NCBI GenBank assembly: GCA_041396705.1
Contig: JAWKYB010000005.1
Coordinates: 248,001 to 312,000, forward strand
Origin: Alphaproteobacteria bacterium
Lineage (GTDB): Bacteria > Pseudomonadota > Alphaproteobacteria > CALKHQ01
DNA length: 64,000 nt
Reading direction: 5' to 3'
Shown here: positions 1-8,650 of the stretch, piece by piece
Position numbering within the stretch: the first letter of the stretch is position 1
How the letters are laid out: each line of letters opens with the position of its first letter
Made by a program: the position numbers and the translations under genes
The notes under the pieces: generated by a model
The model's database searches: none
What the model was told of the DNA's origin: nothing
What the model saw: the letters and a program-made list of their open reading frames with translations, nothing else

Positions 1-480
1 GTCGCCGCAACCGCCGCGACGCCGCATGCCGCGGCACAGGCGTTCTATGACGCCGTGGCCGCGCTGCCGGTCGGCGGCGTGCCCGACGAAGCCGGCCGCG
101 CGACGCTGGCGCCGCTGGTCTCGCCCGCGCTGGGTGAGGCGCTGGACGCGGCGGCCGCGGCCGAGGCGGCGCACAGCGCGGCCACCGCCGGGGCGGAGCC
201 GCCGCTGGCGGAGGGCGACCTGTTCTCGTCGCTGTACGAGGGTCCGACCGGCTACACGGTCGGCGATTGCGTCGCGGCCGGCATCGGCGCCACCTGCCCG
301 GTGGCGCTTGTCCGCGACGATTCGGCCGGCACCACCGCGTGGACCGACACCGCGGTGGTGGTGGAATCCGGCGAGGGCTGGAGGCTGGCCGACATCGTCT
401 ATGGCGGCGACTGGGACTTCGCCGCCCAGGGCCGGCTTACCGACGCGCTGGCCGGGATCGCCGCCGCCGCGCAGCCGTGA
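1..480 (+). CDS. Hypothetical protein, possibly DUF3828-like (5' end missing)
   Basis: The reading frame is open from the first base, so the N-terminus lies outside the window; the first internal Met codon is at 55. About 159 residues are visible. The pattern FYDAVAALP near the start, then LVSPALGEAL, GDLFSSLYEGPTGY, a Cys pair (DCVAAGIGATC) and a C-terminal VVVESGEGWRLADIVYGG resembles small exported alphaproteobacterial proteins of the DUF3828 type, which have an NTF2-like fold. The family assignment is by pattern only. The signal peptide expected for such proteins would be upstream of the window. No function is known. The convergent trxC-like gene ends 13 bases downstream. Confidence 0.65.
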   Translation, partial: VAATAATPHAAAQAFYDAVAALPVGGVPDEAGRATLAPLVSPALGEALDAAAAAEAAHSAATAGAEPPLAEGDLFSSLYEGPTGYTVGDCVAAGIGATCPVALVRDDSAGTTAWTDTAVVVESGEGWRLADIVYGGDWDFAAQGRLTDALAGIAAAAQP

Positions 481-493
481 GCGGCGCGCGGCC

Positions 494-958
494 TCAGCCG
501 GCCGCTGCCCACACCTGGCCCAGCTCGCCCTCGACCCAGGCGACCAGACGGCGCGCATCCATCGCGCCGGAGACGCGGGCGGCCTCGCCGCCGCCGGCGA
601 ACAGCATCATCGTCGGGATGCCGCGGATGCCGAGCCCCTGTGCCACCTCCGGCGCGGTCTCGGTGTTCAGCTTCAGCAGCCGCACCCGCGGCTCCAGCGT
701 CGCGGCCGCCTTCTCGAACTCCGGCGCCATCGCCCGGCACGGCCCGCACCAGGGCGCCCAGAAATCGACCAGCACCGGGATGTCGTTCTTCTTCACATGG
801 CGCATGAAGCGCGCCGCGTCGACCTCGGCCGGCGCGCCCTCGAACAGGCGTCCGCCGCACTCGCCGCACTTCGCCGCCTCACCCAGCCGCGCCCGCGGCA
901 GCCGGTTCACCGCATCGCAGTGCGGGCAGACCACATGCATCTTGCCGTCCGTCGCCAT
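494..958 (-). CDS. trxC: Thioredoxin 2 (TrxC-type, zinc-binding)
   Basis: A 154-residue cytoplasmic disulfide reductase. The N-terminal 45 residues carry two CxxC pairs (CPHC and CGEC) typical of the zinc ribbon of thioredoxin 2. The thioredoxin fold follows, with active site WCGPC inside VDFWAPWCGPCRAMAP and the cis-proline loop RGIPTMMLF. The start at 958 is chosen because GGGACGAGG sits just upstream; a second in-frame ATG six codons later would still include the zinc ribbon. TrxC proteins are usually linked to oxidative stress. No OxyR site was identified. It converges with the preceding gene and is divergent from csaA. Confidence 0.92.
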   Translation of the reverse strand: MATDGKMHVVCPHCDAVNRLPRARLGEAAKCGECGGRLFEGAPAEVDAARFMRHVKKNDIPVLVDFWAPWCGPCRAMAPEFEKAAATLEPRVRLLKLNTETAPEVAQGLGIRGIPTMMLFAGGGEAARVSGAMDARRLVAWVEGELGQVWAAAG

Positions 959-1099
959 CGCCTCGTCCCGACCGGTTGCATCTCCATCCGAGATGGTGTC
1001 TGGCCGCCCGAAACCCAACTGCGACGCTTCGCGCTGGCGCCGCGCGCCGCGATTGCGTATCAGGGCGGCCTTGCCACCCGCCGCAGCGGACCCCGCACG

Positions 1100-1435
1100 A
1101 TGACGATCAGCTTCGACGACTTCCTCAAGGTCGACATCCGCGTCGGCACCATCCTGGAGGCGTGCCCGTTCCCGGAAGCGCGGCGGCCGGCCTACAAGCT
1201 GCGCATCGACTTCGGGCCGGCGATCGGCGAGCGCAAGACCTCGGCCCAGATCACCCGGCACTACACGCCGGAGGCGCTGGTCGGCCGCCAGGTGGCGGCG
1301 GTGGTCAATTTCCCGCCGAAACAGATCGGCAAGTTCATGTCCGAGGTGCTGGTGCTGGGCATGCCCGACGCCGACGGCGAGGTGGTGCTGATCGGGGTCG
1401 ACCATCCGGTGCCCAACGGCGGCCGGCTGTACTGA
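1100..1435 (+). CDS. csaA: CsaA-type tRNA-binding domain protein
   Basis: 111 residues, the usual size for CsaA. The OB-fold tRNA-binding domain (EMAP/Trbp111 type) covers the whole protein: FLKVDIRVGTILEA at the start, YKLRIDFG, TSAQITRHY, then VVNFPPKQIGKFMSEVLVLG and a C-terminal VDHPVPNGGRLY. Homologues are described as tRNA-binding and as export-related chaperones in Bacillus. Here it is a single gene divergent from trxC. The start at 1100 gives the canonical N-terminus; open frame upstream of it has no CsaA-like sequence. Confidence 0.93.
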   Translation: MTISFDDFLKVDIRVGTILEACPFPEARRPAYKLRIDFGPAIGERKTSAQITRHYTPEALVGRQVAAVVNFPPKQIGKFMSEVLVLGMPDADGEVVLIGVDHPVPNGGRLY

Positions 1436-1647
1436 CGGTGCCGCCACGGCCCTGGTCGGGTGCCCGCGCACCCGCCATGCCCAACGCTCGCGGCCGCAGG
1501 CCGGCGACCGCGGCGGCCTGACCCTGCCGGTCGAAGACGCCGACATCCGGGCGCCCTCGCGCGGCAGTGCCGGCGCCGGAGACGGTCCGCCCTAGATTCG
1601 ACGCGATTCTGTGGCTTCTGACGCGCCCCCCCCAGATGGAGTACACC

Positions 1648-2046
1648 ATGCGTCCCCAGACGTTCTTCGCCGCCCTTGTCCCGCTGTTCCTCGTCGGCGC
1701 CGCCGCGATTGCCGGCCCGGTCGAGGAATGCAGCGTGCAATCCGGCAGCCAGGTCGAGATCGGCAATTGCCTGGTGCCGGTGGCGGAAGCCGCCGACCTG
1801 GTCATGGCCCAGGCGCTGGAATTCGCCACCGCCGACGCGCGCGAGACCGACGCGGCGACCGGCCGCGCCGTGGCCGTGCCGGCGCTGGAAGCGGCCCAGC
1901 AGGCCTGGCTGGCCTTCCGCGACCAGCATTGCGACTATGTCGGCGCCACCTTCGGCGGCGGCAGCGGCACCGGGATCGCGATCCAGGGCTGCCGCATCGA
2001 GATGGCGCGCGCCCGGGCCGACGCGCTGATGCGCTTCGTACACTAG
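1648..2046 (+). CDS. LprI/DUF1311-like exported protein
   Basis: A 132-residue protein with a signal peptide (MRPQTFFAALVPLFLVGAAA, cleavage near AIAG). The mature part has four cysteines and the pattern CLVPVAEAADLVMAQAL, AWLAFRDQHCDYVG, GCRIEMARARADAL. This is the C-x(n)-QAWLxFRDxxC layout of the DUF1311/LprI family, some members of which inhibit lysozyme. A periplasmic location is inferred. The start at 1648 is chosen for its signal peptide and a GGAG nine bases upstream; frame continues upstream without looking like protein. Confidence 0.8.
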   Translation: MRPQTFFAALVPLFLVGAAAIAGPVEECSVQSGSQVEIGNCLVPVAEAADLVMAQALEFATADARETDAATGRAVAVPALEAAQQAWLAFRDQHCDYVGATFGGGSGTGIAIQGCRIEMARARADALMRFVH

Positions 2047-2124
2047 CACCGGCCCCGGCCGGGCAGCCCCGCAGGATCGGGGATCGGCCGAACCGGAAAG
2101 GCCGCCGCGGCGGCGGGCGCCGGG

Positions 2125-2682
2125 TCAGCAGCTGCCCGGGTCGTCCGCCGCCCGCTGCTGCAGGCTCTGCACGTCATATTCGTCGTCGGGCATGAACGCG
2201 GCGCATTCGTGGAAATCCGGGTCGGCGACGATGCAGCCCGGACCGCACAGCAACACCGAGACGCCCTCGTCATAGACGTTGAGCCACAGCCGGCCGCCGG
2301 GGGTGGCGATGTAGCCGTCGACGCCCTCGGCGATGTCGCCGAGCAGGTCGTCGACCGACGGCACCTCGATGTCGGCGTCGAGGGTGTAGGCGCCATGGGT
2401 GTGCCACGACGCCAGCAGCTCGCTCCAGTCGGCCGGCGGGTCGGCCGGCAGGCAGCCGTCGCGCTCGCCGCGGGTCGGCGGGGTCGCCGCGATCTGCTGG
2501 TCGGCATCGAGGCCGTAGTAGCCGCAGAACTCCACGTCGGCGTCGAACGACATCGGCTGGATGCCGCTCAGATGCGCGGCCGCGAACGCGTCCAACTCCT
2601 CATAGAGATCGTCGTCGTCCTGCGCCGCCGCCGACGTCGCCGCCAGCAACGCCGAAACCCAGACCGCACAAAGCCGCCGCAT
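2125..2682 (-). CDS. Exported DUF4329-like protein
   Basis: 185 residues with a signal peptide (MRRLCAVWVSALLAATSAAAQ). The mature protein is very acidic, starting QDDDDLYEELDAFAAAHL, and contains SWHTHGAYTLDADIEVPSVDDLLGD and GYIATPGGRLW. The HTHG plus TPGGRLW pattern matches DUF4329, a domain also found at the end of some bacterial toxins and resembling JAB/deubiquitinase-like folds; that relation is inference. The start at 2682 is preceded by GGGGGCGAGG. The last 40 residues hold a Cys-rich tail ending GSC. It sits alone between convergent LprI and bdhA. Confidence 0.7.
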   Translation of the reverse strand: MRRLCAVWVSALLAATSAAAQDDDDLYEELDAFAAAHLSGIQPMSFDADVEFCGYYGLDADQQIAATPPTRGERDGCLPADPPADWSELLASWHTHGAYTLDADIEVPSVDDLLGDIAEGVDGYIATPGGRLWLNVYDEGVSVLLCGPGCIVADPDFHECAAFMPDDEYDVQSLQQRAADDPGSC

Positions 2683-2755
2683 CCTCGCCCCCAAGTTACC
2701 TGCCATGGCATCGACGTGCCGCGGCGAGCCTAGCACAGCCGCAGGCCGGCCGGGA

Positions 2756-3538
2756 TCAGTTCATGTACCAGCCGTGGCTGACCACGATCGACTGGCCGGT
2801 CAGCGCATTGGTCGGGAAGGCGGCCAGCATGTGGGCCAGCTCGGCGACGTCCTCGATGGTGGTGAATTCGGTGTCGACCGTCTGGCCGAGCATCACCTTC
2901 TTCACCACCTCCGCCTCGGAGATGCCGAGCGCCTTGGCCTGCTCCGGGATCTGCTTTTCCACCAGCGGCGTCTTGACGAAGCCGGGGCAGATCACGTTGG
3001 CGCGGATGCCGTGCGCCCCGCCTTCCTTGGCCACCACGCGCGCCAGCCCGAGCAGGCCGTGCTTGGCGGTGACATAGGCCGACTTCAGCGGCGACGCCTC
3101 CTTCGAATGGACCGAGCCCATGTAGACGATGGCGCCACCGCCGCGCCGCTGCATGTGCGGGATGCAGGCCTTGGTGGTGAGGAAGGCGCCATCCAGGTGG
3201 ATCGCCAGCATCTTCTTCCAGTCGGCGAAGGGGAAGTCTTCGACCCGGTGCACGATCTGGATGCCGGCGTTGGAGACCAGCACGTCGACCCCGCCCCAGC
3301 GCGCCGCAACCGCCGCCACGCCGGCGGCGACCTGTTCCTCGCTGGTCACGTCCATCGCCACCGCCATCGCCTCGCCCGGGCCCGTGGCGGTCAGCGCGGC
3401 GGCCACGGTCTCGGCCGCCTCCAGCTTCAGGTCGGCGATCGCCACCTTGGCGCCGGACGCGACATAGCGCCGGGCAATCCCCTCGCCGATACCGCCGGCC
3501 GCGCCGGTGACCAGGCAAACCCTGTCCTTCAGGTTCAT
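2756..3538 (-). CDS. bdhA: D-3-hydroxybutyrate dehydrogenase
   Basis: 260 residues, a short-chain dehydrogenase that interconverts 3-hydroxybutyrate and acetoacetate with NAD, in the cytoplasm. Cofactor motif TGAAGGIGEGIA is at residues 11-22, NAG at 90-92, and the catalytic triad is Ser142 (MGSVHSKEAS), Tyr155 and Lys159 (YVTAKHG). The stretches HRVEDFPFADWKKM and GAFLTTKACIPHM are characteristic of 3-hydroxybutyrate dehydrogenase rather than generic SDRs. A phasin gene lies 0.8 kb away on the other strand, so a role in polyhydroxybutyrate turnover is likely. Confidence 0.93.
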   Translation of the reverse strand: MNLKDRVCLVTGAAGGIGEGIARRYVASGAKVAIADLKLEAAETVAAALTATGPGEAMAVAMDVTSEEQVAAGVAAVAARWGGVDVLVSNAGIQIVHRVEDFPFADWKKMLAIHLDGAFLTTKACIPHMQRRGGGAIVYMGSVHSKEASPLKSAYVTAKHGLLGLARVVAKEGGAHGIRANVICPGFVKTPLVEKQIPEQAKALGISEAEVVKKVMLGQTVDTEFTTIEDVAELAHMLAAFPTNALTGQSIVVSHGWYMN

Positions 3539-3801
3539 AGGACTGTCCCTTCATGTGGTTCGAAGCGGGGCCGTTGCGGAAACCGCCGGGACCGGCGAAC
3601 CGTTCCGCTGCCGCCGCGCAACGGCGTGCCACAGTTCCGCATCCGCCGCCAGCCGGTCGTCGCATCCGCCGGACCGCCATAGACGGGTGCTATCGAAGCG
3701 ACAGTCACTCGGCATTTCAGCGGCGCCCCGGCGATCCGCATCTTTGCGCTACCGGCGACGCTTTGGCTGCGCCGGGCAACATCCAGAGCCGGAGATGCAC
3801 G

Positions 3802-4296
3802 ATGCCGAACACACGCTCGACCCTCCAGGGCCGCACGGTCGTGGCCGCCCTGCTTGCCGCCGCGGCCGCGTTGGCGATGGCAACGCCGGCGCAGGCCGGC
3901 TCCTGCCCGGCCGACCAGGTGCTGTCGGAGCCGCGCGACATCGAGGTCAGGCCCGAGGAGGGCATCCAGCGCGAGATCCTGTCGACGGTCGACCTGACCG
4001 GCTGGCGCGACATGGGCAACTTCATGCTGCGCACCCGCCGGCTGACCATTGCGCCGCACGGGATCGTGCCGACGCACCGGCACGACGACCGCCCGTCGAT
4101 CGTCTACGTGCTCAACGGCCGGCTGATCGAGCACAACGCGCTCTGCGCCGTCCCGATCACGCACGAGGCCGGCGAGTGGAGCCCCGAGTTCGGCCCCGGC
4201 CATCGGCACTGGTGGGAGAATCCGACAGACGAAGCCGTGGTCGTGCTGTCGTCGGACGTCGTGCCGTTCGAGATGATGAACGACGACCACATGTGA
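3802..4296 (+). CDS. Exported cupin-domain protein
   Basis: 164 residues with a signal peptide (about residues 1-33, ending ATPAQAG). The mature part is a small cupin: metal-binding type motif GIVPTHRHDDRPSIVYVLNGR (about residues 96-116) with His residues and Glu near E119, and a second motif GPGHRHWWEN. This suits a metal-dependent beta-barrel, but the substrate cannot be told. The start at 3802 gives the complete signal peptide. The frame stays open about 250 bases upstream, but that part does not look like protein. Confidence 0.8.
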   Translation: MPNTRSTLQGRTVVAALLAAAAALAMATPAQAGSCPADQVLSEPRDIEVRPEEGIQREILSTVDLTGWRDMGNFMLRTRRLTIAPHGIVPTHRHDDRPSIVYVLNGRLIEHNALCAVPITHEAGEWSPEFGPGHRHWWENPTDEAVVVLSSDVVPFEMMNDDHM

Positions 4297-4329
4297 GCCG
4301 GGCGCGACCCGGGCGAGGGAGGAACGCAG

Positions 4330-4770
4330 ATGAGGGACGGCCACACCCATGCGCCGGTCGGCGCCGGCACGCACGGCCACGTCGACAATGCGCAGACGCT
4401 CGACACGCTGCTCGACATGGCGCGGCGCAACATCGACGCGCTGACCGCCGTCAGCCGGCTCGCCATCGACTGCGCGACCCGCTGCGGCCAGCTGCAGACG
4501 CGGACCTGGACGGCGCTGGCCGGCCAGGCCGGCGCGACGGCCTCCGGCGCCACGGCGCCGGCGGAGGCGGTGACCGCGTCGCTGAGCCACCTGCGCGACC
4601 TGTCGGCGATCGTCGTCGACACCAACCGCGAGGCCCTGGCGCTGATCCATCGCCAGTCCGAAGCCTGCCTGGAGGAGATCGACCGCGCCGCGCGGCGCTG
4701 CGCCGACGCCTTCACGGCATTCGACCCCCGCATCCTGCCGCCGCCGGCGGGCGCCCCGAAGGCGCGATGA
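4330..4770 (+). CDS. Phasin-like protein
   Basis: 146 residues, mostly helical. The segment DMARRNIDALTAVSRLAIDCATRCGQ followed by TASLSHLRDLSAIVVDTNREALALIHRQ is the amphipathic pattern of the phasin family, proteins that coat polyhydroxyalkanoate granules. An N-terminal His-rich stretch (HTHAPVGAGTHGHV) is unusual. A strong Shine-Dalgarno sequence GGGAGGAACG sits just before the ATG. The nearby bdhA supports a polyhydroxybutyrate context. The assignment is by pattern. It precedes the next membrane gene by 32 bases in the same direction. Confidence 0.65.
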   Translation: MRDGHTHAPVGAGTHGHVDNAQTLDTLLDMARRNIDALTAVSRLAIDCATRCGQLQTRTWTALAGQAGATASGATAPAEAVTASLSHLRDLSAIVVDTNREALALIHRQSEACLEEIDRAARRCADAFTAFDPRILPPPAGAPKAR

Positions 4771-4802
4771 CCGGCCGGCGGCCAGCAGAGGAGTGATACC
4801 CG

Positions 4803-5297
4803 ATGCAACAGCAAGCCACCCTGACGATGGCGGACCGGCCCGCCCTGTTCCCGCCGGCCATCCGGGCGACGGCGCTGGCCTCGCTTCTGGCCGGCGTCGC
4901 CGCCGATGCCACCTGGGAGATCTGGGCCCGGCTGCTCACGCCGCTGTGGATCGGCGGGCCGCTGCAGCCGGCCGCGCTGGTGCAGTCGGTGTTCGGCTTC
5001 AGCAACGGCTTCCTGGCCGAGCTGATCCATATCGTGGTCGGCGTCGTGTTCTACCCGCTGGGCTATCTCTACGCCGCCCGGCCGCTCGCCCGGCTGGTCG
5101 CGCCGTTCCTGCCCTGGTGGGTGGTCGGCGCCGGCTTCGGCGTCGGGCTGTGGGTGTTCGCGCTCTACGTGATGGCGCACATCTTCGCCGGCCTGCCGCC
5201 GTTCCTCGGCTTCGTCAACCTGGCCTACGCCTCGCTGATCGGCCACGTGCTGTTCGGCATCGTCACCGCCGCGGTGATCCGCTGGCGCGAGGCCTGA
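4803..5297 (+). CDS. Hypothetical membrane protein
   Basis: 164 residues, no family recognised. About four membrane segments are visible: residues 20-40 (ATALASLLAGVAADATWEIW), 72-95 (AELIHIVVGVVFYPLGYLY), 105-127 (LPWWVVGAGFGVGLWVFALYV) and 140-158. A short motif GFSNGFLAELIH precedes the second segment. An RBS-like GGAG lies about 10 bases before the ATG. It follows the phasin gene closely and precedes a two-component pair by 83 bases; whether these are co-transcribed is not clear. Confidence 0.65.
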   Translation: MQQQATLTMADRPALFPPAIRATALASLLAGVAADATWEIWARLLTPLWIGGPLQPAALVQSVFGFSNGFLAELIHIVVGVVFYPLGYLYAARPLARLVAPFLPWWVVGAGFGVGLWVFALYVMAHIFAGLPPFLGFVNLAYASLIGHVLFGIVTAAVIRWREA

Positions 5298-5380
5298 GCG
5301 CCGCGGCGATCTTTGCCAATCCGGCAGCCGGCCGCATAATCGCGCGCCGGCGGCCGGCGCCGGCGGGCGGGGACGGACCG

Positions 5381-6088
5381 ATGCGTCAGGTTCTGGTGAT
5401 CGAGGACAGCCGCGATATCGCCGAGCTGCTTTCGCTGCACCTGGGCGACATGGGTTGCAGCGCCGACTGGGCGGCGGACGGACCGGCCGGCCTCGAACTG
5501 GCGGCCCGCCGCCGCTACGACCTGATCATCCTCGACATCATGCTGCCGCGGCTCGACGGACTGGAGGTATGCCGGCGGATTCGCGCAGGGCCCGGCTACA
5601 CGCCGGTGCTGATGCTCACCGCGCGCTCGACCGAGCTCGACCGGGTGCTCGGCCTGGAACTCGGCGCCGACGACTACATCACCAAGCCGTTCAGCATCCG
5701 CGAGCTGATCGCGCGGGTGAAGGCGATCTTCCGACGGGTCGATGCCATGGCGGCACCCCGGGATGCGGCGCCGCGGCCGCGGCTGTGCATTCGCGATATC
5801 GCGATCGACCTCGACGGCCGTGCGGTCTCGGTCGCCGGCAGCCAGGTCGAGCTGACCGCCAAGGAATTCGACCTGCTGGCCGAATTCGCCACCAACCCCG
5901 GCGTCGTCTTCACCCGCGCGGAGCTGTTGGACCGGGTGTGGCACACCGGCCATCTCGGTTACGAGCACACCGTGAACTCGCATATCAACCGGCTGCGGGC
6001 GAAGATCGAGCGCGACCCGCGCCAGCCGACCTACATCCTTACCGTCTGGGGTGTGGGCTACAAGTTTGCGGCCGAAGCGGAGCCATGA
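5381..6088 (+). CDS. OmpR/PhoB-family response regulator
   Basis: 235 residues. The receiver domain covers residues 1-120: acidic pair ED at 8-9, phospho-acceptor Asp52 in LIILDIMLP, and conserved Lys102 in DDYITKPF. The winged-helix DNA-binding domain follows (about 135-235), with LTAKEFDLLAEFATNPGVVFTR and a C-terminal TVWGVGYKFA. The stop overlaps the start of the partner kinase by 4 bases (ATGA), so the pair is translationally coupled. The signal sensed and the target genes are unknown. Confidence 0.92.
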   Translation: MRQVLVIEDSRDIAELLSLHLGDMGCSADWAADGPAGLELAARRRYDLIILDIMLPRLDGLEVCRRIRAGPGYTPVLMLTARSTELDRVLGLELGADDYITKPFSIRELIARVKAIFRRVDAMAAPRDAAPRPRLCIRDIAIDLDGRAVSVAGSQVELTAKEFDLLAEFATNPGVVFTRAELLDRVWHTGHLGYEHTVNSHINRLRAKIERDPRQPTYILTVWGVGYKFAAEAEP

Positions 6089-7569
6089 TCCGGCCGTTGC
6101 GCAGCCTGGTCGGCAAGCTGATGCTCACCATGGCGGTTCTGCTCGCGCTCAACGGCGCGGCGTTCGCCGTGCTCGCGCTGCTGTTCGCCCGCCATCACCT
6201 GCAGACGGTGGAGCAGAGCGTGGAGGGCGGGCTTGCCGCCCGCATCCTGGCCGAGGGTTGGCTGCCGCCCGCCGGCGACGGCAACGCGCCGGTCGAGATG
6301 GCCTTCGACCGACTGATGAGCGTCAATGCCGCGATCGAGATCTACCGGCTGGACGCCGCGGGCCGCATCCTCGCGTTTTCGGCGCCGGCCGGCCGCGTGG
6401 TGCGCGACCGGGTCGACCTGGCCCCGATCGCGGCCTTTCTCGACGGCAGCCAAGCCTATCCGATCCTCGGCGACGACCCGCGCAGCGCGGACGGGCGCAA
6501 GGTGTTCTCCGCCGCCGCCATTGCCGGGCCTGCCGGACCGGACGGCTATCTCTACGTCGTGCTCGGCGGCGAGGCCTACCAGTCGATCGCGCGCATGCTG
6601 GAGGACGACTACGTGCTGCAGCTGACCGTGGCGATGACCGCGGCAGCGGCGGCGCTGACGCTGCTGATGGGCGCGGTCGCCTTCCTGCTGATCACCAGGC
6701 GGTTCCGCCGGCTCTCCGCCGAAATGCGCCGCTTCGGCGACGATCGCTTCCGCCGGGCGCCCGCTTCCGCCCGCGCACCGGCCGCCGCCCGCCGCGACGA
6801 GATCGACGCGCTGGCGGAGACGTTCCGCGAGATGGCCGACATGATCAGCGCCCAGATCGCCATGCTGGAGCGCGCCGACGAGGCGCGCCGGACCATGGTG
6901 GCCAACATCTCGCACGACCTGCGCACCCCGCTCGCCACCCTGCGCGGCTTTCTGGAGACGCTGATGATCAAGGGTACCGCCCTCGACCCGGCCACCCGGC
7001 AGCGCTACCTGGCACTGGCCTCGGACTATGCCGTCCGTCTGACCGACCGGATCGGCGAACTGTTCGAGCTGTCCAGCCTTGAAGCGCCGTCGCCGCGGCT
7101 CGCCATGCAGCCCTTCTCCATTGCCGAGCTGGCCCAGGACATGGCCGGAAAGCTCGCCGATACCGCCGGCCGGCGCGGCATCAGGTTCACTGCCGACATC
7201 GCCCGCGATACGCCCTTCGTGGTCGGCGACATCGGCCTGATCGAGCGAGTCTTCGAAAAGCTGATCGAGAACGCCTTCCGCTTCACGCCGGCCGGCGGCC
7301 GGGTGACGGTGACGGTCGCCCATGCCGGCGACAGCGTGTACGCCCAGGTCGAGGACAGCGGGCCGGGCATCGCCGCCGCGGACCTGCCGCACATCTTCGA
7401 CCGCCACTACCAGGGCGATCCGGGCCGGGGCGCGCTCGGCGAGGGCGCGGGCCTCGGCCTGGCGATCGCCAAGCGGATCGTCGCGCTGCACCGCGGGCGC
7501 ATCGGCGCGCTCGATCGTACCGGCGGCGCAACGGTGTACTTCGAGCTGCCGGCGGCGCCCATGGCCTGA
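6085..7569 (+). CDS. Membrane sensor histidine kinase
   Basis: 494 residues. The first membrane segment is at about 12-34, a periplasmic domain covers about 35-177, and a second membrane segment is at about 178-203. A HAMP-like linker follows, then the dimerisation/phospho-acceptor H-box with His277 (NISHDLRTPLATLRG). The ATP-binding domain has the N-box EKLIENAFRFT, G1 EDSGPGIA and G2 GLGLAIAKRIV. It is coupled to the preceding response regulator. The periplasmic domain is short and has no obvious ligand motif. Confidence 0.92.
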   Translation: MIRPLRSLVGKLMLTMAVLLALNGAAFAVLALLFARHHLQTVEQSVEGGLAARILAEGWLPPAGDGNAPVEMAFDRLMSVNAAIEIYRLDAAGRILAFSAPAGRVVRDRVDLAPIAAFLDGSQAYPILGDDPRSADGRKVFSAAAIAGPAGPDGYLYVVLGGEAYQSIARMLEDDYVLQLTVAMTAAAAALTLLMGAVAFLLITRRFRRLSAEMRRFGDDRFRRAPASARAPAAARRDEIDALAETFREMADMISAQIAMLERADEARRTMVANISHDLRTPLATLRGFLETLMIKGTALDPATRQRYLALASDYAVRLTDRIGELFELSSLEAPSPRLAMQPFSIAELAQDMAGKLADTAGRRGIRFTADIARDTPFVVGDIGLIERVFEKLIENAFRFTPAGGRVTVTVAHAGDSVYAQVEDSGPGIAAADLPHIFDRHYQGDPGRGALGEGAGLGLAIAKRIVALHRGRIGALDRTGGATVYFELPAAPMA

Positions 7570-7684
7570 ACCGCGGGCGTGATGGAAAATTGAGGATCCG
7601 GGACCGGCGCGTGAGGATCGCGGCCGGCGCCGCGGTCTAGTCTTGGCGGCGCCGGGTGGCATGACCCCCGGTCGGGGACCCGCG

Positions 7685-8650
7685 ATGAACCTGCACCACA
7701 TCCGCTATTTCCTGGCGGTGTGCGAGACGCTCAACTTCACCCGGGCGGCGGAGCAATGCCACGTCACGCAGCCGTCGCTGACCCGCGCGATCCAGAATCT
7801 GGAGCACGAGCTCGGCTGCCAGCTGTTCCATCGCCGCCACGGCAGCATCGCGGTGACCCCGGTCGGCGAGGCGGTGCGGCGCGAATTGAGCCGGCTGCAA
7901 CGCCATGTCGCGGCGGCGCGCATGGCGGCTGCGGGCTGGACCGCGGGCACCGCCGGCCTGCTGCGGATCGCGATTGCCGGTACCGTGGGACCGACCCGTA
8001 CCGGCCGGTTCTTCGCCCGATTTCTGGCCACCGCCCCGGGCGCCAGGCTGTTCTTCGAGCGCGGCGCGGAGGACAGCGTGCTGAGCGGTGTTGCCGACGG
8101 GGCCGTCGACGTGGCGATCGTCGCGCGGCTGGCGGCGACCGACACGGCGACGGGTGGCCGCGCGCTGTTCGACGAGCCGGTCGCGGTGCTGATGCCGCGC
8201 GGACATGCATTGGCCGCCGTCAACGCGGTCCCGCTCGCGGCTCTGGCCGGCGAGCGGCTGTTGCTGTCCGGCGACGCCGAGGCCGGCTGCGGCATCGAAC
8301 GCGCCCTGACCGCCGCGGCGGCCGGGCCCCGGATCGTCTGTCGCGTGCGCGATGCCTGCTGGCTGCCGGCGATGGTGGCGGAAGGGGTCGGCATCGCCGT
8401 CGCCCCGGAGGGGTGCGCCCTGCCGCCGGAGGTGGTCGCGCGGCCCCTCGGCCAGCCGGCCCTGGCGCAGACGGTCAGCCTGCACGTCGATCCGGCGCGC
8501 CCGCCAACGCCGCTGGTCTGCCGCCTGCTCGCCTTCATCGACGGCACCGGTCCCGCGGCACGCGACCGCCCATCCGCGGTGCCGCAGGCCGAACGGCGCG
8601 GTCAGCCCGGAAGCGCGACCAGATCGGTGTGGCCGAAGCCCTTGCGGTAG
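7685..8650 (+). CDS. LysR-family transcriptional regulator
   Basis: 321 residues. The N-terminal winged helix MNLHHIRYFLAVCETLNFTRAAEQCHVTQPSLTRAI (quoted here only in part: residues 1-20 are MNLHHIRYFLAVCETLNFTR) is a textbook LysR DNA-binding domain. The effector domain spans about residues 90-290. The C-terminal 30 residues are Arg/Pro/Gly-rich and run antisense into the convergent gene, overlapping it by 49 bases. The start at 7685 is the LysR consensus start. Two direct TGAGGATC repeats 21 bases apart lie about 70-95 bases upstream. No divergently transcribed target gene is present, so the regulon is unknown. Confidence 0.88.
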   Translation: MNLHHIRYFLAVCETLNFTRAAEQCHVTQPSLTRAIQNLEHELGCQLFHRRHGSIAVTPVGEAVRRELSRLQRHVAAARMAAAGWTAGTAGLLRIAIAGTVGPTRTGRFFARFLATAPGARLFFERGAEDSVLSGVADGAVDVAIVARLAATDTATGGRALFDEPVAVLMPRGHALAAVNAVPLAALAGERLLLSGDAEAGCGIERALTAAAAGPRIVCRVRDACWLPAMVAEGVGIAVAPEGCALPPEVVARPLGQPALAQTVSLHVDPARPPTPLVCRLLAFIDGTGPAARDRPSAVPQAERRGQPGSATRSVWPKPLR

